Shown: positions 8,041-16,142 of the stretch, one piece after another
Numbering within the stretch: the stretch's first letter is position 1
Layout of the letters: each line of letters opens with the position of its first letter
NCBI GenBank assembly: GCA_964448135.1
Contig: CAYUVH010000052.1
Location: 1 to 64,000, forward strand
Source of the DNA: CAYUVH01 sp964448135
GTDB taxonomy: Bacteria > Verrucomicrobiota > Verrucomicrobiia > Limisphaerales > UBA8199
Length of the DNA: 64,000 bases
Reading direction: 5' to 3'
Position numbers and translations under genes: made by a program
Notes under the pieces: generated by a model
Database searches by the model: none
Seen by the model: the letters and a program-made list of their open reading frames with translations, nothing else
Told to the model about the DNA's origin: nothing

Positions 8041-8106
8041 CACGGAAGCATTTACGTTGGAAAACACGCGGACTGTCCCGGCTGGAACAGGATTACGCGG
8101 CCGAGT

Positions 8107-8733
8107 TCAGACGCGGAGGTATTTGGCGACGGCCTGGGCGCGGGATTGGACGTGAAGTTTCTGGTAGATGTGCTCGACGTGGGTGTGAACCGTGCTGTAG
8201 CTGACGCCCATTTGCTCGGCGGTTTCCTTGTAACTGTAGCCCTTGACCAGGTAATCCAGCACGTCGCGCTCGCGCGGGGAGAGTTGCCGGCCGTCGCTGT
8301 CGTCGGCACCCGCGCGCTTGAAGGAGTGGACGACCTTGCGGGCAATGTTGCTGGTCATGGGCGCGCCGCCCGCGTAGACGTCCTGGATGGCGGCGAGGAG
8401 TTCCGCGGCGCGAACGGGCTTGAGCAGGTAACCGGAGGCGCCAGCGGCCAGGGATTCAAAAATGCTGTTCGCATCGGCATGGACGGTAAGCATGAGGATC
8501 TGGGCGCGGGGGATGAGATGCGCGAGGCGATGCACGCATTCGACTCCGTCAATGCCGGGCAGATGGATGTCCATGAGCACGACCTGGGGAACGAGCGCGG
8601 GTATTTCGCGGAGGGCATCCTCGGCGCTGCCGAACACCCCGACACAGCGGCAGTCCGGTGCGCGTTCCAGGATGCCGGCGATGCTGGCCCGCAAGGGGGC
8701 GTCATCTTCGACGATGGCAACAGAAATGGGCAT
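8107..8733 (-). CDS. NarL/FixJ-type response regulator
   Basis: A 208-aa two-component response regulator. The receiver domain (residues about 3-120) has the acidic pair EDD near residue 9, the phospho-acceptor Asp55 in VVLMDIHLPG, the switch Thr in LMLTVH and the conserved Lys in YLLKPV. A LuxR-type helix-turn-helix follows (about 143-208): LSPRERDVLDYLVKGYSYKETAEQMGVSYSTVHTHVEHIYQKL. ATG 8733 places the receiver at the N-terminus; the open frame extends 21 codons upstream without similarity. It lies directly downstream of the kinase gene (gap 120 bp), and a palindrome (8786-8809) sits in that gap, suggesting autoregulation. Confidence 0.9.
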   Translation of the reverse strand: MPISVAIVEDDAPLRASIAGILERAPDCRCVGVFGSAEDALREIPALVPQVVLMDIHLPGIDGVECVHRLAHLIPRAQILMLTVHADANSIFESLAAGASGYLLKPVRAAELLAAIQDVYAGGAPMTSNIARKVVHSFKRAGADDSDGRQLSPRERDVLDYLVKGYSYKETAEQMGVSYSTVHTHVEHIYQKLHVQSRAQAVAKYLRV

Positions 8734-8785
8734 GGATTTATTGATTACTCGCAACTTTGACCGTAGCGCACCCGCCGGGTCGACG

Positions 8786-8809
8786 GACATCGGCAATTTT
8801 GCTGATGCC
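8786..8809. promoter_or_regulatory. palindromic operator candidate, site 1 (response regulator)
   Basis: On the gene strand the halves are GGCATCAGCAA and TTGCCGATGTC, separated by 2 bp (9 of 11 positions paired). It lies 52 bp upstream of the response regulator start, in the gap after the kinase gene. The gene-proximal half TTGCCGATGTC is identical in all three sites of this family. Confidence 0.6.
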
Positions 8810-8853
8810 GGGATGCGGCGGATATTGGCCCCCGGGATGGTACTGGCGCGCGC

Positions 8854-11800
8854 TCATGGCGATCCGGGTTCCAGCGGGACAAGCAATACGGTCCGGGTGC
8901 CGCGCCCGGGTTCGCTTTCCTGGGTGAAGCTTCCGCCCACCTCGGTCATGCGCTGCTGGAGGTTGACGAGACCGTCCTCACCGGCGGCGGGGTCGGCGCC
9001 GGGTCGGAACCCGCGGCCGTTGTCCTCGATGATGAGGGTGAGATCGCGGGCGCTGATTTTTAGGCGCAGCCAGACCTCGGTGGCACCGGCGTGTTTCACG
9101 ACGTTGTGGAGAGCTTCCTTGAACCCAAGGTAAAGATGGTGCTGCACGCCGGGGGGCAGACGGGTGGCGGGCAATTCCAGCGGTACATCCAACCGGCAAC
9201 TGATGCCGGCGGCGCGGAGGTAGTCCGGCGCGAAATCGCAGATGTAGGCGCTGAAAATATCGAGGCTGTCGTTGCGGGGGTTGATGGCCCAGACGATTTC
9301 GTCCAGGGAACGCGTCACCGAGCAGGCGGTGCGGAAGATGAGATCGAGATGACCGCGGGCCTGGACGGGTTTATGGAAGTCGCTTTGGGCCAATTCGCTG
9401 AGCATGGCGATCTGGCTGAGATGCGCGCCCAGGTCGTCGTGAAGGTCCTTCGCGATGCGGGCGCGATCGCGCTGGACGGCGGTTTCCTGCTCCAGCAGGT
9501 GCAGGTGCGCGCGGAGGCGGCGGTAGGAAACGTAACGCACCGTGGCGACGACGCATCCGACCAGCACCGCGACCAGGCCCAGGCGGAACCACCACGTCTG
9601 CCAGAAGAAGGGCTCGAGCTCAAACGCCAGCGAAGCTCCCTGTTCGTTCCAGATGCCGGAGTTGTCGCAGGCGGTGACGTGAAACCGGTATTGCCCGGCC
9701 GGCAGGGGCGAATACAAGGCCACGCGCTCGCGGCCCCCTTCGATCCAATGGTTGTCCAGGCCTTCCAGTTGATAGCGAAAGCGCACGTTTTCCGCCGCGC
9801 CCAGACTCAGCCCGGTGTAGTGGAATTCCACGCGCCGTTTGCCAGGGGGTATGCGCAATTGCGGCGGGCCCGCGGACGCGGACAAGGGTTCGCCCGGTTG
9901 AATCCGCGCATGGAAGACCTCGCCGTCAGCGAGGACGGTTTCCAGCCAGACCGCAGGCGGAGATGCGTTGGTGCGTTCCTGATTCGGATCCACCATCACG
10001 ATGCCGCGATCGGTGGAGAAATGCAGGCGGCCGGCGCGGGTCTTGAGACTGGCGTTGAAGCCCGGCATGCATTCCTCCGAAAGCAGCCCGTCCGACCGGC
10101 CGAGAATCAGCGGGTGGACAAAGGCGGTTTTGCCGGCGGCGAATTCGTTGAGTTCCTGTTTGCTCACGCGGAGAATTCCGCGGTAGGAGCCGAGCCACAG
10201 GAACCCAACATCGTCCTCGAGGATCTGCACTATCGTGTCATTCAGCAGCCCGTTGCGGGTGGTGAGCGTGACGGAGCGGCCGCCCTCCAACCGGGTCAAG
10301 CCGGCGCCTTCCGTGCCGATCCAGAGCACCTTGTCCGCGTCCTCATACAACACGCGAATGAACTGGTTATGCTGGCCGGCCTGAAGCGGCAGGGCCGAGG
10401 CGATGCCAGCGCGAACTTGCACGAGGCCTTCCCCATAGGTACCGGCCAGCAGGCTCCCGTCGGCCCGCTGGATCAGTGCGCTGAGCGGCGCCGTGGCGTG
10501 CCAGTTGGTGAGGGCAAGGAACTGTCCCGCGCGCAGCACGCGAAGCTGTCCGTTTTGCGTGCCGATCCAAAGACCGCCGTCGCGGTCCTCGCACAACACG
10601 CGGATGCGATCCTCGCGCAGCCAGGACCTGAATTCGGAGGTGAACGCCGACGCGAGCTTTCCTCCCTGCCACTGGAAAAGACCCGGGCCCGCGCCCCACC
10701 ACATGCTGCCATCGCGCGTGGCGAGCACCGCGCTGATGTAGGGATACCCCTTCATGACCGGATCCGGCATAAACGGAGCCAGGCTGCCCTCCTGAATGCG
10801 AAAAAGTCCGTGGCTGCTGGTACCGGCCCAGAGCACACCATCCGGTGATTCGGCCAGTGTTCGGGGCACGGCTTCGGTTTCGCCGCTCACGATCGGGAGG
10901 ACGTTGACACGCCGGGGCTTGAGCCGCGACAAGCCGCCCACCCGGGTGCCGACCCAGATATTGCGGTCGCGATCTTCCAAAAGCGAAACCACGCCATTGC
11001 CCGGGATATCGGTGTTACGCCAGACGGCGGGCTGGCCGTCCTGCGGAAGAGACCACAATCCGCCGCTACCCATTGCCGCCCAGATGGTGCCGTCGGCGCC
11101 CTCGGTCAGGGCCATGACGGTGTTGGCGGGCAAGCCCTGCTCGCGACCGTGCGAATGCCATTGGCTGCCTTCCTGGCAGAAAACCTCGCCGCGCGCCGTA
11201 CCCACCCAAAGCCGGCCGGCCCGATCCGGCAGGAGGCAAACCGGTGGCGCTTCGGGAGTACCCTGCATCCGCTTTACCTGGACGAACCGGTTGCCATCCC
11301 ATTGGAAGAGGCCTTCGTAGAACATCGACACCCAGACATGTCCCGAGCGGTCCGCGGCGACATCCCGCACCCGTTTGTCATTCAGTCCCTCGGGCTTGCC
11401 GAACGTGGTGAATTTTCCGTCCCGCGCGCGGCTCAGGCCGGTTACCGAACCGATCCAGATGGCGCCGGTCTCATCTTCCGCGAGCGAAGTGACTTCGTTG
11501 CCAGCCAGCCCATCCCGGGTGGTCCAGGCTTCAAAACGCCCGTTCTTGAGCCGGCACAGGCCGAGGCTGGTGCCGATCCAAAGCGCGCCGGCGCGGTCCT
11601 CCAGCAGCGCGAGCACTTGCAAGCTGGGCAGTCCTTCGCGCAGCCCAAACACCGAGAAGCGTACTCCGTCGAAGCGGGCGAGACCGTCATTGGTCGCCAG
11701 CCACAGATATCCATCGCGCGTTTGCAGGATGGCGTTGACGGAATTGTGGGGCAGACCGTCCTCGACCTTCCAAGAGCGAACCACGTAAGGCGACCGCTCG

Positions 11801-11913
11801 GGAATCCAGTCGGAGATCGCGACCGCCTTTTCCAAAGGGAGGAGCAACCCAAAACATGCTGCCCCGAAAGCAACCGCCCGTCGCAGAAGAAAGTGGCTGA
11901 AGCGCCCGGACAT
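8854..11913 (-). CDS. Reg_prop/Y_Y_Y hybrid-type sensor histidine kinase
   Basis: A 1019-aa membrane sensor kinase. A signal anchor (1-32) precedes a periplasmic two-component-regulator propeller (about 40-680) made of many blades such as GYLWLATNDGLARFDG, GALWIGTSLGLCR, GAIWIGSVTGLSR and GFLWLGSYRGILR. Then come a Y_Y_Y domain (about 690-765, VEFHYTGLSLGAAENVRFRYQLEGLD), one membrane segment (about 774-796), a HisKA_3 dimerisation box with phospho-His825 (RIAKDLHDDLGAHLSQI) and a HATPase_c domain with EALHNVVKHA and DNGRGF (about 964). This layout matches sensors of polysaccharide or environmental cues in Bacteroidota and Verrucomicrobiota. The cognate regulator is immediately downstream. 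Confidence 0.92.
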   Translation of the reverse strand: MSGRFSHFLLRRAVAFGAACFGLLLPLEKAVAISDWIPERSPYVVRSWKVEDGLPHNSVNAILQTRDGYLWLATNDGLARFDGVRFSVFGLREGLPSLQVLALLEDRAGALWIGTSLGLCRLKNGRFEAWTTRDGLAGNEVTSLAEDETGAIWIGSVTGLSRARDGKFTTFGKPEGLNDKRVRDVAADRSGHVWVSMFYEGLFQWDGNRFVQVKRMQGTPEAPPVCLLPDRAGRLWVGTARGEVFCQEGSQWHSHGREQGLPANTVMALTEGADGTIWAAMGSGGLWSLPQDGQPAVWRNTDIPGNGVVSLLEDRDRNIWVGTRVGGLSRLKPRRVNVLPIVSGETEAVPRTLAESPDGVLWAGTSSHGLFRIQEGSLAPFMPDPVMKGYPYISAVLATRDGSMWWGAGPGLFQWQGGKLASAFTSEFRSWLREDRIRVLCEDRDGGLWIGTQNGQLRVLRAGQFLALTNWHATAPLSALIQRADGSLLAGTYGEGLVQVRAGIASALPLQAGQHNQFIRVLYEDADKVLWIGTEGAGLTRLEGGRSVTLTTRNGLLNDTIVQILEDDVGFLWLGSYRGILRVSKQELNEFAAGKTAFVHPLILGRSDGLLSEECMPGFNASLKTRAGRLHFSTDRGIVMVDPNQERTNASPPAVWLETVLADGEVFHARIQPGEPLSASAGPPQLRIPPGKRRVEFHYTGLSLGAAENVRFRYQLEGLDNHWIEGGRERVALYSPLPAGQYRFHVTACDNSGIWNEQGASLAFELEPFFWQTWWFRLGLVAVLVGCVVATVRYVSYRRLRAHLHLLEQETAVQRDRARIAKDLHDDLGAHLSQIAMLSELAQSDFHKPVQARGHLDLIFRTACSVTRSLDEIVWAINPRNDSLDIFSAYICDFAPDYLRAAGISCRLDVPLELPATRLPPGVQHHLYLGFKEALHNVVKHAGATEVWLRLKISARDLTLIIEDNGRGFRPGADPAAGEDGLVNLQQRMTEVGGSFTQESEPGRGTRTVLLVPLEPGSP

Positions 11914-12114
11914 GCGCGAGAGAGTTAGCAGCTTGGCGAGACGGAAGCAATTGCGGCCTCAACCGCGCTGAAGGCGGCGCTCCGCCAGGCTGCAGGTCGC
12001 CTCCGGCAACGCCGGTCAGGAACCGGGGTGAACTATTCCCGGCGGGATCGGCAGCTTTTCTGCCGGCCCCGCCAGACGGAATCCGTCACCCGGGATGACT
12101 TGGGGACCGGGCCA
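11914..12114. other. intergenic spacer before the kinase gene
   Basis: A 201-bp spacer between the repeat-protein stop and the kinase start. The only structure seen is a hairpin at 12049-12065. No copy of the three-site palindrome lies directly upstream of the kinase. Confidence 0.5.
12049..12065 (-). terminator. hairpin downstream of the beta-strand repeat gene
   Basis: CGGCAG (12049-12054) and CTGCCG (12060-12065) pair perfectly around CTTTT, with partly complementary G/C flanks. It lies about 50 bp past the stop of the minus-strand gene. Its ATCGGCAG/CTGCCG arms resemble the half-sites of the palindrome family, so an operator role is also possible. Confidence 0.35.
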
Positions 12115-14196
12115 TCAGGGAACGCGCAGGTCATAGAACTTCTGCGGCGCACCCGGGAGAATCGGAATGACGACACTGAAGTTGCCACTGCCGTCAAAGG
12201 TCCCCGTTTGGACAGTGCTCCACGTGCCGAGCGGAGCGGAGATATCGGTGGAACCGACGATGGTGAAGCCGCCGCCGGGAATGCCGCCCGTGCCACTGTA
12301 AGTTACGTTCGTGCCCGGCGCGGAGATGACCGCCGTGCCCGTGAGCGGGCCGACGATTTGTAACAGGCCGGAAATCGACAACTGGCTGGTATCCCAAAGA
12401 TATCCCGGAGCCGGTGCCGCCGGCACGATGCTGGTGAAGCTGCCGGGGCCATAGCCAGCCGCGGAGAACACGGGAATCACATCACCGGGGACCAGGTCTT
12501 CGCCGCTTAGCACCAAGTGGAGTGTGCCGCCGTAGTTCACGGTGCCCGCTACCGCCACTGTATCGTTGTTCACAATGCCTCCAGTCTTGTTCACCTTCAG
12601 TTCGACGGTGCCAGCAATCGTGAGGTTGCCGTTGATGTTAAACGTGTTGGTGCCCCGGAGGGTTTGGGCTGCTCCCAGTGTCAGTGTGCCATCAGAGCGG
12701 CTCGAGGCATCAATAGCCGCCCCGGAGTTGATGGTGATGGGAGTGGAGTTCGGGATGCTGCCGGAGCCGACCAGCGAAACACCGCCACCCATGATGGTCG
12801 TGGGCCCGCTGTAGGAGCAGATACTCTTCAGTTGCTGGGCTCCGCTGAGGATGGTGATCCCCACCCGGCGCGTCCCGTTCGAGATGGAATCCTGCAGCGA
12901 CCCGGAATAAGCACCCCCTGGGCCGGAGATGGTCAGGATGGAGTCCGAGGTGGTGCTGCTGTTGGCAATAATATTTGTAACAGAGGCCACGTCACTCAGC
13001 ACGGAGACCTGCTGGTTGTATCCCGCGAGGTCGAACGTGGCGACGGCGCTGGCCTGGCCGATGGTAAGCGGGGCATCCGGCAGGGCGTTGTTCGCTCCGA
13101 GCCGCAGGGCGCCCTGGGCGATCAGTGTGCCTTTGAGCACATTGCCGGAAGAATAAAGGGTCCAGCTCGAATTGTCATTTTTGACCAGGCTGGCTTGGGG
13201 CAGGTTGATGGTGCCGTAGAGTTTGCCCCACGCATTGGAACTGGTCCCGCGCAGATAAAACGAATTGGTATAACGCGCCGCGGTATCCAGATCATCCACG
13301 GAGCTGTTGACCCTGAATTCCGAGCCGGAGTTCATGGCCATCAATTGGACGAGGCTGCCCGCGGCCGTGCTCACTCCGACGTAGATAGGGCCGCTTACCG
13401 AATTGCTGCCATCCAGGCTCTGGAGGGCGCCCCGCGCGCTGCCGTTGACGTTGGTGAAGTAAACCGGGCACCCCCCGGGCAGGGCGATCCCGCCGCTGAT
13501 CTGGAATCGCGTGTTGGCCGCCGCGATGATCGGAGCAATCGTAATGCTGCTGGGAACGCCCATGGTCGGCGGGTTGGAAAAGTTAAGAATGCCGCCGGAG
13601 TTGTGGATAATGGCGCCGGTCAGCGAGTTGCTCCCCTTGATATTGACGGTGCCGGTGGAATTGGTCTGGACCAGCAGGCTGCCCGCTCCCGTCATCAAAT
13701 TGCTGTAGGTCTGCGTCCCGGTGCGGTTGAAGGAAAGCAGGCTGTTGTTGGTGATATTGCCCGAGCCCAGGGCGCCGCGCGCAGCGCCGCCACCGATTTC
13801 GAGCGTGCCGGCTTCAATGACCGTGGGAGCGGTGATAGTATTGTCCGTGTCCAAAATCAGCTTGCCGGATCCGCGCTTCGTCAGCAGCGAGACATTGCCC
13901 AGCTTGCCGCTGGAGACCGCCGTGAACGTGTAGCCGATGGAGGCGTCCACGACGACCGCGCCCGGAGTCAGAGTCCCCGTCACTCCCACAGTGGGGAATG
14001 CGAATCCGCTATCATCGAAGATCACATCGTTGCCGTTGGTGAAGGCGACCTGGGCGGAGATGTTGGTATCCCACCAATTCAGCGCGCTGGTATCCCAGGC
14101 GGCGGAAGCCGGACTCCAAAGCAGGTTTCCTGCGTGGGCGCGGGCGCCTTGCAACAGCCCGATTGCCATGAGGGTAATGAACACTAGCCTTTTCAT
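12115..14196 (-). CDS. autotransporter-associated beta-strand repeat (PATR) surface protein
   Basis: A 693-aa secreted protein. After a signal peptide (1-22, ARAHAG) the mature start NLLWSPASAAWDTSALNWWD is the hallmark of PATR-containing proteins. Multiple beta-helix-like repeats follow, for example GSGKLILDTDNTITAPTVIEAGTLEIGG (about 108-135), GSNSLTGAIIHNSGGILNF and LAGYNQQVSVLSD. There is no outer-membrane autotransporter barrel. The protein instead ends with a compact FYDLRVP-type C-terminal domain. Verrucomicrobiota commonly carry families of such proteins of unknown surface function. A 26-bp palindrome lies 74 bp upstream of the start. Confidence 0.8.
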   Translation of the reverse strand: MKRLVFITLMAIGLLQGARAHAGNLLWSPASAAWDTSALNWWDTNISAQVAFTNGNDVIFDDSGFAFPTVGVTGTLTPGAVVVDASIGYTFTAVSSGKLGNVSLLTKRGSGKLILDTDNTITAPTVIEAGTLEIGGGAARGALGSGNITNNSLLSFNRTGTQTYSNLMTGAGSLLVQTNSTGTVNIKGSNSLTGAIIHNSGGILNFSNPPTMGVPSSITIAPIIAAANTRFQISGGIALPGGCPVYFTNVNGSARGALQSLDGSNSVSGPIYVGVSTAAGSLVQLMAMNSGSEFRVNSSVDDLDTAARYTNSFYLRGTSSNAWGKLYGTINLPQASLVKNDNSSWTLYSSGNVLKGTLIAQGALRLGANNALPDAPLTIGQASAVATFDLAGYNQQVSVLSDVASVTNIIANSSTTSDSILTISGPGGAYSGSLQDSISNGTRRVGITILSGAQQLKSICSYSGPTTIMGGGVSLVGSGSIPNSTPITINSGAAIDASSRSDGTLTLGAAQTLRGTNTFNINGNLTIAGTVELKVNKTGGIVNNDTVAVAGTVNYGGTLHLVLSGEDLVPGDVIPVFSAAGYGPGSFTSIVPAAPAPGYLWDTSQLSISGLLQIVGPLTGTAVISAPGTNVTYSGTGGIPGGGFTIVGSTDISAPLGTWSTVQTGTFDGSGNFSVVIPILPGAPQKFYDLRVP

Positions 14197-14270
14197 GATT
14201 GAGATGGGTTTTTGCGTTAAGTCCGGATTGTTGTGCTGATTTCGAGAATCCTAATTCACGCCGCCGGATT

Positions 14271-14296
14271 GGACATCGGCAAAATTGCCGATGTCC
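14271..14296. promoter_or_regulatory. palindromic operator candidate, site 2 (beta-strand repeat gene)
   Basis: GGACATCGGCAA (14271-14282) and TTGCCGATGTCC (14285-14296) are exact complements around AA. The complementarity extends to 22-bp arms (14261-14282 and 14285-14306) with a single mismatch. It lies between the corrected stop of the prepilin gene and the start of the repeat-protein gene, 74 bp upstream of that ATG. It could also act as the prepilin terminator, but no T-run follows. Confidence 0.65.
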
Positions 14297-14323
14297 AATG
14301 CGGCGGCCACTGCCGGGGCGTGG

Positions 14324-15137
14324 TCACCAGGGGCCGTTGCCAATTTTTACCGGTTTGCAGAAATAGATCCCCACACCGCTTTGGGCGCCGGGAGCGATCA
14401 GGTTGGTATTGCCGTTGAATTTGATCCACTCCGCCCGGCCATCTTCGAACAAAAAATTGCCCCCCCGTGGGAACCGCGCCCGGACCCGGGTGGCTGGAGG
14501 ACGCGCCGTTGTAGCCGATCGAAGGCAGCGAAATCAGCCAGTACGGCTGGCCCGCCACTCCTCCGCTTTCGATTGCGTCCGCCATGATGGGCGCCCCCCG
14601 GTAGGATCCGCCCAGCTTCGACCGGTAAAACCACTCCTTCACGCCGCAGACTTCATATTCAGGGCTCACGGCCCGTGCCGGCAGCCAGTGGTATCCGATC
14701 AGGGTTTTGATGTTGGCCCCGGCTTCGTAGGCGCGCCGCCACACATCCGTGGGACAATAGAGCACGTCGCTCCTCGAGCGCTGGCTCGAACTCGAAGTGC
14801 CGGGAAGATTTTTGTAAAGGTAAACGGGATAAAAGTTGGTGTTCATCGCCGGGCTCATCCAGGCCAGGTCCGGTGCGTCCGAGTTGTCCGGAAACCGATC
14901 GTTGTTGTCCCCCGCGTACATGGTGACCGCCACGCCCCACTGCTTGAGATTGTTGGTGCACTGGATTTGCAGAGCCCTGGACTTCGCCTTCGCCAGCGCC
15001 GGCAGGAGCATCGCGGCCAGAATGGCGATAATCGCGATCACCACCAGCAACTCAATCAAGGTAAACCCACGTCGAGGCCGGTGGGGACGGGCAAAACCGG
15101 CCGCCGCGGGCCCCGGTAACAGCACATCGAACTTCAT
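14324..15137 (-). CDS. type II secretion-like prepilin with an apparent frameshift
   Basis: A pseudopilin with N-terminal peptidase motif RRGFTLIELLVVIAIIAILAA (about residues 23-43) and LPALAKAK stem, followed by the verrucomicrobial DUF1559-like H-X9-DG region. The uninterrupted frame drifts into Arg-rich sequence after PTGG. Moving to the neighbouring frame at a run of seven C at 14460-14466 (G on the coding strand) restores the family ending: NFLFEDGRAEWIKFNGNTNL then SGVGIYFCKPV, with a stop at 14324-14326. Six G residues instead of seven would give an intact 270-aa protein. This is either a sequencing error, slippage or a true frameshift. ATG 15137 was chosen because it puts the prepilin leader near the N-terminus. 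Confidence 0.8.
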
Positions 15138-15221
15138 GTTGACCCAAATGGTTGATTGGTGGCTGGCTGGCCACTCGGCCACGAGGCTATGGGGCATGCT
15201 ATTCCGGCCGCCCAACCCAGT

Positions 15222-15245
15222 GACATCGGCAAAACTGCCGATGCC
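15222..15245. promoter_or_regulatory. palindromic operator candidate, site 3 (prepilin gene)
   Basis: On the gene strand GGCATCGGCAG and TTGCCGATGTC are separated by TT (9 of 11 positions pair). It lies 84 bp upstream of the prepilin ATG at 15137. It is the third member of the family at 8786 and 14271. Confidence 0.6.
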
Positions 15246-15413
15246 AGGCTCGAAACGGCGAAATCTCCTTGGGACGCGGCTACAACCCCCTCCGGGCCCT
15301 GCGTCACAAACCCTCGGGAGCAATCGAAAATGTGAGATCCCGAAATTTCAGGTTGCCGTCAGATTGCCATGAAACTCGGCTTCCGATAGCCGTGAGCAGG
15401 CGGGGCACGCCGC

Positions 15414-16034
15414 TTACTTGACGTCTTCGCCAAGTTCGACGTTCCAGTAGGCGAGGTCGATGAAGTGCTTCCAGCTATCGTGGTGATGCAGGGTGAAGTT
15501 GATCTGCACGAAGGGACGCCACTTGGGCCGCTTGGGTTTGCGGATGAGGTGCATGCCGGCTTCCTGCGGGGTGCGGTTGGCTTTGCGCGTGTTGCACTCG
15601 ATGCAGGAACATACAATGTTTTCCCACGAGGTCGGTCCGCCGCGATCGCGCGGGATCACGTGATCGAGATTCAGGTCGCGCCGTTCGAACGTGTGGCCGC
15701 AATACTGGCACAGGTTCTTGTCGCGCTCGAAGATGTTATGCCGGGTAAACTTCACTTCCTTCTTCGGAAGATGATCGTAGACCATGAGCAGGATGACGCG
15801 CGGGATGCGGATGCGGAAGGAGATGGTGCCGATGGATTCAGGGTGGGGCTCCTGCTGGGAAAAATCGTGCCACTCCCGGAAGGTGTAGGCTTGGAAAGAA
15901 CCGTCCTGGCGGTCGAGGACGGCTTGGGCGTGGCCCTGGAACAGCAGGGTCAGTGCGCGGCGCACAGTGCAGACGTTGACCGCTTGCCAGAGGCGGTTAA
16001 GCACCAGCACGTGTTGGTTGAGCATCGAACTCAT
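15414..16034 (-). CDS. HNH endonuclease family protein
   Basis: About 206 aa. The N-terminal part (MLNQHVLVLNRLWQAVNVCTVRRALTLLF) is a conserved lead-in of a widespread HNH family. The nuclease core (about 117-170) shows the zinc pair CQYCG, the catalytic LDHVIPRDRGGPTSWENIVCSC and IECNTRKANRTPQEAGM, completing a Cys4 zinc site with the H-N-H order. These single-domain proteins occur in many free-living bacteria outside mobile elements, and their role is unclear. ATG 16034 has GGGACG about 5 nt upstream; ATG 16025 is an alternative. It is the last gene of a long minus-strand block. Confidence 0.85.
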   Translation of the reverse strand: MSSMLNQHVLVLNRLWQAVNVCTVRRALTLLFQGHAQAVLDRQDGSFQAYTFREWHDFSQQEPHPESIGTISFRIRIPRVILLMVYDHLPKKEVKFTRHNIFERDKNLCQYCGHTFERRDLNLDHVIPRDRGGPTSWENIVCSCIECNTRKANRTPQEAGMHLIRKPKRPKWRPFVQINFTLHHHDSWKHFIDLAYWNVELGEDVK

Positions 16035-16142
16035 ATTACGTCCCAAAATCCAACTAGGCGGAAGCTACACAGGCCAAAACCAGGTGTCAATGCGACGCAA
16101 ACAGAAGCAGAACGAAGGACCACGGACGGGGAGCCCGGCAAG

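Noticed and set aside
9091..10848. 585-aa frame antisense to the histidine kinase
   Set aside because: The kinase frame has complete domains; the antisense frame has none.
14256..14323. C-terminal tail of the uninterrupted prepilin frame
   Set aside because: It is Arg-rich, unlike the family, and runs into the palindrome. The neighbouring frame gives the conserved ending and an earlier stop.
8786..15245. Palindrome family as sigma54 promoters
   Set aside because: The GG and GC dinucleotides are not at the required -24/-12 spacing, and the symmetry points to a dimeric binding site instead.
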